DNA of 37,956 nucleotides from Desulfosarcina sp. (GCA_014237405.1 JABZFO010000105.1:1-37956); one strand, 5' to 3'; counted from the first letter of the stretch, positions 7,825 to 16,355 are shown. The notes: a model not told the origin generated them from the sequence alone. Numbers and translations: made by a program.

Positions 7825-9243
7825 TTGGCCGTGGCCGCATCAAAACCCCAAAGCCCCACCCGCACCCAAACAAGGCAGAACCTGCCGATCACCGGTCCCA
7901 GGGCCGGCGCCCTGAAGGTGCTGAATCGCCTGGACAGGAACAAAAAAACCCTGGACGCCGTTCTCGATGATGCCGCCCCCATGATTATGGGTCTCTCCCG
8001 CCGGGACCGGGCCCTGCTCAACCAGCTGGTATACGGGGTGCTGCGCTGGCGGCTGAGGCTGGATGCCGTCGTCGATGTCTACGCAAACCGGCCCCTGAAA
8101 AGAATCGACCCGCCAATTCTAAACATCCTGCGAATCGGCTTATTCCAGGTCCTGTTCATGGACCGGATCCCGGCATCGGCGGCAGTGAACACGGCGGTCA
8201 ATCTGGCGCGAACCCAAAAGACGTCAAAGGCTGCCGGATTTGTCAATGCCCTGCTGAGAAATGCCCTGCGGGACCCCGACCGGTTTAGCCTTCCCGATGC
8301 AGTTGATTCACCTGTGGATCATATGGCCATTGCCAAATCCTTTCCCCATTGGCTGGTCTCCCGCTGGATCGATCGGATAGGTGTTGCGGAGACCGAACGG
8401 TTGTGCGATGCCATGAACACCATCCCGCCCATCACCCTGCGCTGCAATCAGCTGAAAAACAGCCTGTCGGAACTGGTGAACGCATTAACGGTGGAGGCGG
8501 AACGCATCGACATCGTGGAAGACGTCGCCGGTGGGGTCAATCTGATCCGTCCCCGTTGCCCCATCCCGGAGATGAAGGCTTTTGTCGAAGGCCGCTTTAC
8601 GGTTCAGGACGGCGCCGCCCAACTGGTTTCCCTGCTGCTGGCACCGCAGCCGGGAGAAACCGTGCTGGACGCCTGCGCCGGCCTGGGGGGAAAGACCACC
8701 CACCTGGCCCAGGTCATGATGAACCAGGGCACCATCGTTGCCATGGACAACAGTCCGGCCAAACTGGCCCGGCTGGAAAAGGAGGCACACCGACTGGGGG
8801 TGCCCATCATTCGCACCCGATGCGTGGACCTGAACCGGCCGCCCGAGTCCGAGACACTGCCCCGGTTCGATCGAATCCTGCTGGATGCGCCCTGCTCGGG
8901 CCTGGGGGTGCTGCGTCGCAATCCTGACGCAAAATGGTCATCCCAAAAAAAGGATATCGCCCGATTTGCCAGGCGGCAGGCGCGGTTTCTCGACCATCTC
9001 GCCCCGCTGGTCAAAAGGGACGGGGTTCTGGTCTTTGCCGTCTGCAGCATGGAGCCGGAAGAGAATGAACAGGTGATCAAGCGCTTTTTGAAAAACCATC
9101 CAAACTTTGCTATAACCGGTCAACAATCGATAGAAGAGAAGGCCGTGCTTCCTTTTTTGGGTGAAAACGGCTTTCTCAGAACCGCTCCCCACATCCATCA
9201 CATGGACGGCTTTTTCGCAGCACGACTTAATCGCTTGTGCTGA
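7825..9243 (+). CDS. rsmB: 16S rRNA (cytosine-967-C5)-methyltransferase
   Basis: 472 residues. It methylates C967 of 16S rRNA using S-adenosylmethionine. An N-terminal NusB-like RNA-binding domain (ALKVLNRLDR, LVYGVLRWR, LNILRIGLFQ) precedes a linker and the Rossmann methyltransferase domain: motif I DACAGLGGKTTHLA (about 286-299), motif IV DAPCSGLG with one catalytic Cys (about 354) and motif VI with CSMEPEENE (about 407). It begins with TTG directly after the fmt stop, with a GTG two codons on as alternative. The set def-fmt-rsmB is a common bacterial arrangement. No gap in the protein is seen. Confidence 0.92.
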   Translation: MAVAASKPQSPTRTQTRQNLPITGPRAGALKVLNRLDRNKKTLDAVLDDAAPMIMGLSRRDRALLNQLVYGVLRWRLRLDAVVDVYANRPLKRIDPPILNILRIGLFQVLFMDRIPASAAVNTAVNLARTQKTSKAAGFVNALLRNALRDPDRFSLPDAVDSPVDHMAIAKSFPHWLVSRWIDRIGVAETERLCDAMNTIPPITLRCNQLKNSLSELVNALTVEAERIDIVEDVAGGVNLIRPRCPIPEMKAFVEGRFTVQDGAAQLVSLLLAPQPGETVLDACAGLGGKTTHLAQVMMNQGTIVAMDNSPAKLARLEKEAHRLGVPIIRTRCVDLNRPPESETLPRFDRILLDAPCSGLGVLRRNPDAKWSSQKKDIARFARRQARFLDHLAPLVKRDGVLVFAVCSMEPEENEQVIKRFLKNHPNFAITGQQSIEEKAVLPFLGENGFLRTAPHIHHMDGFFAARLNRLC

Positions 9244-9257
9244 CAGGATAAAATGCC

Positions 9258-10484
9258 ATGCCCGTTTACGATTACCAGGCACTTGACCCCAAGGGGAAAA
9301 CCGTCACCGGAATCATCGATGCCGACGGCGCCCAGGCCGCCCGGAAGAAAATCCGTGCCATGGGCAGCTTTCCCGTCACCGTAAAAGAGGTCACGGAAGG
9401 TGAAAGCGCCAAAGAGACCCGAAGCACCTCCTTCCAGGGCCTGTTTAGCCGCGTCACACCGGCCCAGGTCAGCCTGTGGACCCGCCAGCTGGCGACCTTG
9501 ACCGGTGCCGGATTTCCGCTGGTGACAGCCCTGACCACCCTAGTTTCCCAGGCCAAAACCCAGGGGTTCACCAAGATCGTCGCTCGGATCAAGGACTCCA
9601 TTGTCGAGGGCAACAGTTTTGCCTCGGCCCTGACGCTCTACCCGTCCGTTTTTTCACAAATTTACATCAACATGGTGCGTGCCGGAGAGACGTCGGGAAC
9701 GCTGGAAATCGTACTCCAGCGTCTGGCGGACATCATGGAAAAGCAGCAGGAGCTGAAGTCCCGACTCCAGACCGCCATGGCCTATCCCATCCTCATGACA
9801 GCCATCGGCACCCTGGTGCTTTTTTTTCTCATGACCTTCGTCGTCCCCAACATCACCACCATCTTCGAGGACATGAATCAGGCCCTGCCCACCCCGACCC
9901 GATTTCTCATCGCTGCCAGCGGTTTATTCAAAAGCTACTGGTGGCTGCTGGTGGTTGTGATCGTTGCCGCCCTGGTGGCGTTAAAGGCCTTTAGAAAGAC
10001 GGAACGGGGGCTTACCTTCACCGATCGGTTGATGCTTTCCATGCCCATCATCGGCCCCTTGCTGAAAAAGATCGCGGTGGCCCGTTTTTCCCGAACCCTC
10101 GCATCGCTTCTTGAAAACGGCGTGACCATGCTGCCGGCCCTGGAGATCGTCAGAAATGTCACCGGAAATATCGTGATCTCCGGTCTCATCGAAAACGCAT
10201 CCAACGAAGTGGAAAGGGGCCAGGGACTGGGTTTGTCTCTGGCGGCCGACGCGGTCTTCCCTGACCTGGCCGTGCAGATGATCCAGGTGGGCGAGCAGAG
10301 CGGTGAACTGGAATCCATGCTGTACAAAATCGCCGATGTGTATGAAAACGAGGTCCAGGCATCAATCATGAGCATGATGGCCATGCTGGAGCCGGTGATA
10401 ATTCTGGTCATGGCCGTGGTGGTGCTGTTTATCGTTCTGTCCATCTGTCTGCCCATTTTCGAGATGAACCAGCTGGTGGGATAA
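9258..10484 (+). CDS. gspF: Type II secretion / type IV pilus inner-membrane platform protein GspF
   Basis: 408 residues, normal length. It is the polytopic inner-membrane platform of type II secretion or related pilus machines. The N-terminus MPVYDYQALDPKGKTVTGIIDADGA is typical of GspF. Two T2SSF domains follow, each with the family core (WTRQLATLTGAGFPLVTAL near 75-93, ARFSRTLASLLENGVTMLPAL near 275-295). Three membrane segments are seen near 170-195, 225-245 and the C-terminus (PVIILVMAVVVLFIVLSICLP). It stands alone here, just after rsmB and converging on rnhA; its partner genes (gspE, gspG and so on) are not in the window, so the system type is inferred from the N-terminus only. Confidence 0.88.
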   Translation: MPVYDYQALDPKGKTVTGIIDADGAQAARKKIRAMGSFPVTVKEVTEGESAKETRSTSFQGLFSRVTPAQVSLWTRQLATLTGAGFPLVTALTTLVSQAKTQGFTKIVARIKDSIVEGNSFASALTLYPSVFSQIYINMVRAGETSGTLEIVLQRLADIMEKQQELKSRLQTAMAYPILMTAIGTLVLFFLMTFVVPNITTIFEDMNQALPTPTRFLIAASGLFKSYWWLLVVVIVAALVALKAFRKTERGLTFTDRLMLSMPIIGPLLKKIAVARFSRTLASLLENGVTMLPALEIVRNVTGNIVISGLIENASNEVERGQGLGLSLAADAVFPDLAVQMIQVGEQSGELESMLYKIADVYENEVQASIMSMMAMLEPVIILVMAVVVLFIVLSICLPIFEMNQLVG

Positions 10485-10498
10485 CAGGTCCCCCGGAA

Positions 10499-11194
10499 TC
10501 AAAAATGTGTGAAATCAGTTGCGTTTTCCGGCAGTTGGAGAGGAAGCCGTTTTTCATAACGGTCATCTGAAGGCAGGTTCCGTTTGGCGGCAGCCTGGGT
10601 GGCAAGCTGGTCGCAACGTTCGTTTCCGGGGTTTCCCGCATGTCCTTTCACCCAGATAAAATGCACGTCACAGCCGTTGCGATGCCATTTTTTGGCCCAC
10701 CCCTTAGTGATGCCATCCACCACGTAGCGGGAGTCACTGTAAAGGGCAACGGCCGAGGGTATGCTGAGCTGCTCGAGGCCGACAATGCAGGCCAACAGTT
10801 CCATGCGGTTGTTGGTGGTTTTTCGAAAGCCGCCGGAAAGCTCCTGGTTTTCCTCAGGCGACGTAATGACCACTCCATAACCGCCGGGGCCGGGGTTGCC
10901 CAGACTGGAGCCATCGGTGTAAATGACGATTCGGTCTGAAAAGGTAATCACCGGTACCGTGGTTCGCTTCACCGTTGACCGGGTGCTTTTTTGTTGTGAA
11001 CGAATGGCGCTTTTTTTTTCGTCTGAACGCCGCTTCCATATAAAGGCCCGGGCTTCCTCGAGTGTCGGGAAGCCCTTGTACACGGCACCTTGAAATCTGT
11101 CTACCTGAACCCGGGCACCGGCATCGCCAAACCACTGGGTATAAATGCCGGGCCGTCTGCCGACGGCAACGGCGTAGTATTTATTCTTTGCCAC
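10499..11194 (-). CDS. rnhA: Ribonuclease HI with viroplasmin-type N-terminal domain, lacking an internal segment
   Basis: 231 residues. It would cut RNA in RNA-DNA hybrids. The N-terminal domain (KNKYYAVAVGRRPGIYTQW ... FPTLEEARAFI) is the caulimovirus viroplasmin-like hybrid-binding module; a basic linker leads to the RNase H domain with YTDGSSLGNPGPGGYG (first Asp), NRMELLA (Glu), LYSDSRYVV (second Asp) and NERCDQLA (fourth acidic residue). Between KGWAKKWHRNG and CDVHFIWVKGH about 25 residues are missing, including the WxxxxxxxxxNPDLW segment that normally builds the basic handle and the following helix. The loss is in frame. Whether the shortened protein folds is doubtful. A short handle-less form exists in some families, but they keep the DLW helix. 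Confidence 0.85.
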   Translation of the reverse strand: MAKNKYYAVAVGRRPGIYTQWFGDAGARVQVDRFQGAVYKGFPTLEEARAFIWKRRSDEKKSAIRSQQKSTRSTVKRTTVPVITFSDRIVIYTDGSSLGNPGPGGYGVVITSPEENQELSGGFRKTTNNRMELLACIVGLEQLSIPSAVALYSDSRYVVDGITKGWAKKWHRNGCDVHFIWVKGHAGNPGNERCDQLATQAAAKRNLPSDDRYEKRLPLQLPENATDFTHF

Positions 11195-11216
11195 AGCTAT
11201 TGACCTTTTTGATTTA

Positions 11217-11376
11217 GGGCCTCGGAAAAAATAAAATCCACAGAGATGACGCCGGATTTTTGTTCGTAGTCAAGGCGCGTCGATGGTTTCATACTGGTTG
11301 TATGTGGCCATCGACGCAACGCTGAACACGGGCAAAAAGACAAGTAAGATCGTGGATTTAATTATTTCCGAGGTCC
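11217..11376. repeat. MITE-like palindromic element 1 (160 bp, 25-bp terminal inverted repeats)
   Basis: The left end (11217-11241, GGGCCTCGGAAAAAATAAAA then TCCAC) and the reverse complement of the right end (11352-11376) match at about 22 of 25 positions. In the centre lies a 41-base palindrome (11277-11317) with a perfect 10-bp outer stem GCGTCGATGG/CCATCGACGC and an inner CATAC/GTATG pairing. It carries no gene. The right end lies 18 bases past the stop of the acetyltransferase remnant, so it could act as a transcript-end structure. The architecture is that of a non-autonomous mobile or REP-like element. Confidence 0.7.
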
Positions 11377-11394
11377 TTTGTTCTCGCGGTCCGA

Positions 11395-11951
11395 TCAGGG
11401 GGAGACGCCGAAGCGGAGCCACTTGAAGTCCTTCCGGACCTTTTCCGGAACCGCGCTGCCAATCCGCCCCATGAAAAGGTTTTCCGGCTTCAGGCAGATG
11501 TTGGGTTCGTTGCATCCAGGTCCCAGGTCCAAGAGTAGCCGACCATGTAAGCGATCATCTGTTCGATCCGCGGGTGTTCCAGCATGAGGCGCACCAAGTC
11601 GCCGGCGATTTTAAAGGCGCGCAGGTTCCGGCTCACCTCCACGGCCTTGATCTCCATCATTATGCCCGGCCCCAGTTCGGTCCACCGCTCGTCGGGTTCC
11701 GGATGGCTGAAGACGCCGAAGCCCACGATCTGCTCACGCGACTTCAGGGCCAGCACCACATTGGCGTCTGCTTGTCCGGCGTGCCTTTCCAGGGTTTCCC
11801 GTTTGGTGTAGATGGATTTGTACTGGGCATGGGTGCCGAACTGATCGTCAAAGCGGTAGGATTGAATTTCGGTTGGCGTACAGAAAGACCGGATCTGAAT
11901 AGGGCCGGCAGGGGTGGACCGGACAATCTCTTTTTGTATTGGATCTTTCAA
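11395..11951 (-). pseudogene. AcuA-like GNAT acetyltransferase gene with internal deletion and frameshift
   Basis: The first part (from ATG at 11951) reads ... VVLALKSREQIVGFGVFSHP ... MMEIKAVEVSRNLRAFKIAGDLVRLMLEHPRIEQMIAYMVGYSWTWDLD, a GNAT fold like the acetoin-utilisation protein AcuA. It ends out of frame at 11490. Immediately after the junction (near 11512) another frame continues with EPNICLKPENLFMGRIG and VRKDFKWLRFGVSP to a stop at 11395, the expected C-terminus of this family. Some 25-30 residues between WDLD and EPNICL are absent. The acetyl-CoA site region is present, but the fold is broken. No SD-like motif was sought further; the next gene upstream on the same strand is a second GNAT gene. 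Confidence 0.75.
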
Positions 11952-12020
11952 AAGCGTCTGTCTTCTCCGAGGCGATTTGACGCCGAGAGAATCTCGATAT
12001 CAGTGATGTTCGCAAACTCT

Positions 12021-12125
12021 TATAGGCTTCAAGATAATGTTTTTGGGAAGGCCAGAGGGAGAAGGCTGTATTGTAATACGCCGACGACCGATAACGCACC
12101 CAAAAACTTTATCTTAAGTCTATAG
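12021..12125. repeat. MITE-like palindromic element 2 (105 bp, about 27-bp terminal inverted repeats)
   Basis: The left arm 12021-12047 (TATAGGCTTCAAGATAATG then TTTTTGGG) matches the reverse complement of the right arm 12099-12125 with three or four differences, one of them a single-base gap. The core has a GTATTGTAATAC palindrome (12068-12079). It fills most of the space between the two acetyltransferase genes and carries no gene. It differs in sequence from element 1 but has the same plan: AT-rich inverted ends and a GC-richer core with a GTAT-type palindrome. Confidence 0.7.
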
Positions 12126-12136
12126 CCGGAATCCTG

Positions 12137-12691
12137 CTAGTAATCACTCCACACCTTATGCAGCCGTTTGACCATGATCACCAGGTCCTGGCGGTTGCCG
12201 TGGATATCCTTCACATAATCCTTCAACTCGGCAAACTTGAAAAAGTCGAATTTCTGTACGGCTTCGATGGCACCGTCTTCGATGCCGACCACCAGGTCTG
12301 CCCGTAATGCTTCCAGCCCCCGGTCCATTGCCAGTTGGATCAGGTCCAGGAGCAGCCATGTCCCCAGCCGCTTCTGCCGGAATTCCGGCAGCACCACGAT
12401 GCGGAACCGGCCCACGTGGCTGGTGGCGCCGAAACCGCGCATGTACAGACTCCCCTGCCCCACGACATTCTCTTCGCACAGGGCCAGGATCGAGCAGACG
12501 CTGCCCCTTTCCACGGCGTCGAACCACTTGTTCATGATCGCAGTGTCCATGACATCGTAGTTCATGAACCAGCGGTCCGATTCGGGGATCTTGGCGTAGA
12601 AGGCGTCCAGCAGCGGCCGGTCGCCGGGTTCCAGCGGGCGGATCACCGCCTCCACACACTCCTTCAGGACACACTCTTTCGGGTATCTCAC
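12137..12691 (-). CDS. GNAT family acetyltransferase
   Basis: 184 residues. Starts at GTG 12691, with AAGGAG nine bases upstream. The N-terminus VIRPLEPGDRPLLDAFYAKIPESDRWF and the core RFRIVVLPEFRQKRLGTWLLLDLIQLAMDRGLEALRADLV show the GNAT acetyl-CoA-binding strand-turn-helix (motif A; RxxGxW in place of the canonical Q/RxxGxG/A). The C-terminal part (FFKFAELKDYVKDIHGNRQDLVIMVKRL) is typical of GNAT proteins found in Desulfobacterota acetyl-CoA metabolism gene sets. Substrate unknown; a protein lysine or small-amine acetyltransferase are both possible. It diverges from the aromatic operon across a 400-base intergenic region. Confidence 0.75.
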   Translation of the reverse strand: MRYPKECVLKECVEAVIRPLEPGDRPLLDAFYAKIPESDRWFMNYDVMDTAIMNKWFDAVERGSVCSILALCEENVVGQGSLYMRGFGATSHVGRFRIVVLPEFRQKRLGTWLLLDLIQLAMDRGLEALRADLVVGIEDGAIEAVQKFDFFKFAELKDYVKDIHGNRQDLVIMVKRLHKVWSDY

Positions 12692-13108
12692 GGTCTCGAT
12701 CTCCTTCGCACTTCGCCGTTGGCGTCAGCCGGCCCTGAAAAGGTAATTTCTTACTGGTCCGGAGCGGCTCTGTCAAGGTCCCCATGCGTATCTCACGGCA
12801 ATCCGGACGGCAATCAGTCCAATCATGAAAACCGCTGGGCAGAAGAGATCCGGAGACCGGGCGATCATGGGAACCGCTGGCCATAAAAAGGATATTGAAC
12901 AGGCTGTTTTTTTTCTTGACTAACCCCATTCGTAGCTATTATATAGCTAATATGTAACCTTTTAGCAAATGAATTTTATCCATTATTTGACTTTTACTCC
13001 AGGCCTAGTCCGAGCCTGCCAAAACCGAAAAAAAAGCCCCGGCAACGCCGGATCAATGAAATTCCTGAACCTGCGGCGCCGCTTCGGGCCGCCAAGAGGG
13101 AGGTAACG
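12692..13108. other. Divergent intergenic region between acetyltransferase and aromatic operon
   Basis: About 415 bases without a credible gene. It contains the promoter candidate at 12917-12946 with an overlapping palindrome and, next to the operon, the ribosome binding site AGGGAGGT before the ATG at 13109. No regulator gene is present in the window for this operon. Confidence 0.55.
12917..12950 (+). promoter_or_regulatory. Candidate sigma-70 promoter with operator-like palindrome
   Basis: TTGACT (12917-12922) and TATATA (12941-12946) are 18 bases apart. The -10 region lies inside TAGCTATTATATAGCTA (12934-12950), a near-perfect inverted repeat that could be an operator. It points toward the aromatic operon, whose first ATG is about 160 bases downstream. 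Inferred from consensus only. Confidence 0.5.
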
Positions 13109-14150
13109 ATGAGTGACCTGAGTTGGCTGCCGAGAGAATCCGGCATCAAGAATCATCACTTGTGGGGAGAAGAGCATTTTACAAGCGAAGCACCGGGTGT
13201 CATATTCGAAAAGCGCCCCATCCTTGATCTCTCGGGAAACCCCGTCGACGGCCTGTTCTCGGCTTGGATCATCCTGAACAACCCGATGCAGTACAACTCC
13301 TATACCACGGAAATGGTCAAGGGCGTCATCGCCGGCTTTCACCGCGCTTCGGCGGACAGTTCGGTGGTGGCCGCCGTCTTCACGGCCATGGGAGACAAGG
13401 CCTTTTGCACGGGTGGCAATACCAAGGAGTACGCTGAGTATTATGCGGGACGGCCCAATGAATACGGACTTTACATGGATCTTTTCAATGCCATGGTGGA
13501 TGCTATCCTCGGCTGTAAAAAACCCACCATCTGCCGGGTCAACGGCATGCGGGTGGCCGGCGGCCAGGAGATCGGCATGGCCTGCGACCTGACCCTGTCC
13601 AGCGACCTGGCCATCTTCGGCCAGGCCGGCCCCAGTGTGGAGTGCCTACAAGATGAAACGGCTGGGCCTGATCTCCAAATGCGTCCCCGTGATCAAGGAT
13701 GCCGACGGCTGGGTCCGCAATCCCGCCATCGAGACAGACCATTACGTGGCCGACGGTGAGATCGTCTACGGTGAATACAAGACCGGGGATGTGGCCAAAC
13801 AGGCCCGGGCCACCGTCAAATCGGCCAAAACCGATTTCGAGCTGCTGGACAACGAAGTCAACCGGATTCTGTGGACCTATACCAACCTTTTCCCGAGTTG
13901 TCTTATCAAGAGTGTGGAAGGAATCCGCCTGAAAAAGAAGTTCTTCTGGGACCAGACCAAGGTCATCAACCGCCACTGGCTGGCCGCCAACATGAACAGC
14001 GAAGCCTACCTGGGCTTTAATGCCTTTAACACCAAGAAGATTACCGGCCGGGACACCATTGACTTCATCGAGTTCCGTCGGCGCCAGGCTGCCGGCGATG
14101 CCTTCGATGTGGAATTCATGGCCGCCGTGCTTGGCCGCCCCACCACTTAA
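13109..14150 (+). pseudogene. oah: 6-oxocyclohex-1-ene-1-carbonyl-CoA hydrolase (ring-opening) gene with internal deletion and frameshift
   Basis: This crotonase-family enzyme (Oah/BamA) hydrolyses the ring in anaerobic benzoyl-CoA degradation. Diagnostic stretches are clear: WIILNNPMQYNSYTTEMVKG, DKAFCTGGNTKEYAEYYAG, ILGCKKPTICRVNGMRVAGG, QEIGMACDLTLSSDLAIFGQ, then, in another frame from about 13637, WSAYKMKRLGLISKCVPVIK and WLAANMNSEAYLGFNAFNTK. In the family these are joined by roughly 33 residues (a KHGSAxxGGxTDFLP stretch through CEP) that are absent. The visible coding is about 345 residues against about 380. The ribosome binding site AGGGAGGT supports the ATG at 13109. It is the first gene of the aromatic operon and, as written, could not make an active hydrolase. 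Confidence 0.88.
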
Positions 14151-14163
14151 AGGAGAACCGCAT

Positions 14164-14913
14164 ATGCTGCTCGAAGGTAAAAATGCCATTGTCACCGGCG
14201 GATCCCAGGGCATCGGCACAGCCGCCAGCCTGGAACTGGCCAAAGAGGGCGCCAACGTCTGCCTCACCTATCGCCGCCATGAAGACGAGGCCAGGGCTCT
14301 GGTGGACCAGATTGAGAAGATGGGACGAAAGGCCCTCTGCGTGGCCTGCGACATTGCCGTCTTCGCCGAAGCCGAAGCCACGGTCAAGACAGCCGTGGAA
14401 GCCTTCGGCCGGGTCGATATCATGGTGAACAACGCCGGTATGAACTGGGACGGCGTGTGCTGGAAGATGTCAGAAGAGCAGTGGGACCGGGTGATCGCCG
14501 TGAATCTGAAGGGGTATTTCAACTTCACCCGCCAGGTGGCGCCTTTATTTAAGGACCAGAAGTACGGCAAAATCGTCAACGTCACTTCCATCAACGGCTT
14601 GCGGGGTAAGTTCGGGCAGACCAACTACTCGGCTTCCAAGGCGGGCATCATCGGCTACACCAAGGCCGTGGCCAAGGAATTGGGCGCCTTCGGCGTTAAC
14701 GTCAACGCCGTGGCCCCGGGCCTCATCGAAACCGCCATGCTGAAAAATTCCGAGTCCAGGGGCAAAATCATCGACATGGCCATGGCCGAAATGGTGTTAA
14801 AACGCGTGGGCCAGCCCGAGGATCTGGCATCGGTCATCGCCTTCCTGGCATCGGACAAGGCCCGGCATATTACCGGCGAAGTGATCAAGGTGGATGGAGG
14901 GCAGTATATATAG
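14164..14913 (+). CDS. SDR-family 3-hydroxyacyl-CoA / 3-oxoacyl dehydrogenase
   Basis: 249 residues, FabG-like. The NAD(P)-binding motif TGGSQGIG lies at 11-18, NNAG near 89-92, and the catalytic Ser, Tyr and Lys in VTSINGL and YSASK (Tyr about 155, Lys about 159); the C-terminal VDGGQYI is typical. AAAGGAG nine bases upstream fixes the ATG at 14164. It lies 13 bases after oah. In this operon it most likely oxidises a 3-hydroxyacyl-CoA after ring opening (3-hydroxypimelyl-CoA in the benzoyl-CoA pathway), but the family is broad and an acyl carrier protein substrate cannot be excluded. Confidence 0.82.
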   Translation: MLLEGKNAIVTGGSQGIGTAASLELAKEGANVCLTYRRHEDEARALVDQIEKMGRKALCVACDIAVFAEAEATVKTAVEAFGRVDIMVNNAGMNWDGVCWKMSEEQWDRVIAVNLKGYFNFTRQVAPLFKDQKYGKIVNVTSINGLRGKFGQTNYSASKAGIIGYTKAVAKELGAFGVNVNAVAPGLIETAMLKNSESRGKIIDMAMAEMVLKRVGQPEDLASVIAFLASDKARHITGEVIKVDGGQYI

Positions 14914-15062
14914 GTCGGAGGACTGAAGACAGAAGACGGATGTCAGAGGACGGAAATCAGAGGACTGAAGTCGTAGGACAGAGGTCGGAGATCGGAAGAC
15001 TGGGAAAATATTGAAATCGATACGACCATTCACCTTTAACCTTCTACCTTCTACCTTCAGCC
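14914..15062. repeat. Polypurine/polypyrimidine island a
   Basis: Purine-rich arm 14914-15005 made of degenerate 10-14 base units around GGAGGACTGAA, GACAGAAGACGG, CAGAGGACTGAAGTC; a short AT core (AATATTGAAATCGATAC, 15008-15024); then a pyrimidine-rich arm 15030-15062 built of ACCTTCT units. The two arms can pair imperfectly. No gene. Confidence 0.7.
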
Positions 15063-15145
15063 TAAACAGCTTATATTTGTAGATCACAAGGGAGCTATTG
15101 CGAAACTGATCGTTAGCACTAAAACGCTTACAGAGGAATACCAAC

Positions 15146-16312
15146 ATGAATGACGTCGCCATTATCGGCGTGGGACAGAACACCTTCGTGCGGTTCTATC
15201 CCGGATCGGTCCGTGAACTGGCCTTCGAAGGCTTTTCCGATTCGCTGGGTCATGCCGGCATCACGGCCGCGGACATCGACGCATCGGTGGTCTGCTCAGC
15301 CCCGGAGTATGATCTACAGCGATCATCGGCCGGGGTGTTCGCCGAGTATCTGGGGCTCAACCCGGGCCCCACCTTCTACGTGGAGACCCTGTGCTCGTCG
15401 GGCAGCACGGGCCTGAAGCTGGCCTACAGCCTGGTCAAATCAGGGCTGCACGACGTGGTGGCTGTGGTCGGGTTTCAGAAGATGTCGGAAATTTCCTCCG
15501 CCGAGACCCAGGAGCGCATGGGCCGGGGCGCAGACATCCAATGGGAGAGCCCCTTCGGCACCATGATGCCCGCCTACTACGCCATGTACGCCCGGGCCCA
15601 TATGGATGCCTACGGCACCACACCCGAAGACCTTGCCGCCATCCGCGTCAAGGCTGCCACCTATGGCCAGCTCAACGATCGTGCCGTCTACCGAAAGGCC
15701 GTGACGGCCGAGATGTTCACGGACCCGGAAAACATGATAAGCGGATCCGTGGCTTCCCCCTTGAGGGTGGGGGACTGCTGCGCCAATGCCGACGGCAGCT
15801 CCTGCATCATCGTGGCCAGCGCGGAGAAGACAAAATCATTCTGTGACAAACCCGTGTGGATCCGTGGCCTCGGCTCGGCCTCCGCACCGGTCAACCTGGC
15901 CGGCCGGGACCTGTTCACCGGACTGGCCGTGGCCCGGCAGGCCGCCAGTCAGGCCTACAAAATGGCCGGTGTAGGCCCCAAGGACATCGACGTGGCTGAG
16001 GTTCACGACTGTTTCACCATTGCCGAGATGATGGCCTACGAAGACCTGGGATTCGCCGGCCCCGGCGAAGGCCGCGACCTGATCAATGGCAAGGAGACCT
16101 ATTTGGACGGAAGCATACCGGTGAATGTTGATGGCGGGCTGCTCTCCAAGGGCCACCCCATCGGCGCCACCGGCGGCAGCCAGATCCGCACCATGGTGCT
16201 GCAGCTGCGCGGCGAAGCCGGTGAGATCCAGGTGCCCGATGCCGCAGTGGGCCTGGTGCACAACATCGGCGGCGTGGGGCTCTATGGGAATGTAACGATC
16301 TTGGCCAGATAA
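15146..16312 (+). CDS. Thiolase (SCP-x type acetyl-CoA acetyltransferase)
   Basis: 388 residues, complete. It would cleave 3-oxoacyl-CoA with CoA. The nucleophilic Cys is in ETLCSSGSTGL (about residue 83), the second conserved block is EVHDCFTIAEM, and the His block is LSKGHPIGATGGSQ (about 334-342); the ending VHNIGGVGLYGNV is typical of SCP-x-like archaeal/bacterial thiolases that lack the last catalytic Cys of classical thiolases. The ATG at 15146 has AGAGGA upstream. The next gene encodes the OB-fold zinc-ribbon protein that usually partners this kind of thiolase. Confidence 0.88.
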   Translation: MNDVAIIGVGQNTFVRFYPGSVRELAFEGFSDSLGHAGITAADIDASVVCSAPEYDLQRSSAGVFAEYLGLNPGPTFYVETLCSSGSTGLKLAYSLVKSGLHDVVAVVGFQKMSEISSAETQERMGRGADIQWESPFGTMMPAYYAMYARAHMDAYGTTPEDLAAIRVKAATYGQLNDRAVYRKAVTAEMFTDPENMISGSVASPLRVGDCCANADGSSCIIVASAEKTKSFCDKPVWIRGLGSASAPVNLAGRDLFTGLAVARQAASQAYKMAGVGPKDIDVAEVHDCFTIAEMMAYEDLGFAGPGEGRDLINGKETYLDGSIPVNVDGGLLSKGHPIGATGGSQIRTMVLQLRGEAGEIQVPDAAVGLVHNIGGVGLYGNVTILAR

Positions 16313-16355
16313 GCTGCAGCGACAAGCAGACACGATAGACAAGGGAAATGCGATC

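Noticed and set aside
6539..14150. Programmed frameshifting or translational bypass in def, fmt and oah
   Set aside because: Conserved residues are physically absent at the junctions, so no recoding could restore the proteins; slippery sequences and stimulatory structures were not seen either.
14914..15062. CRISPR-like array
   Set aside because: Units are short, degenerate and contiguous, without unique spacers of constant length or adjacent cas genes.
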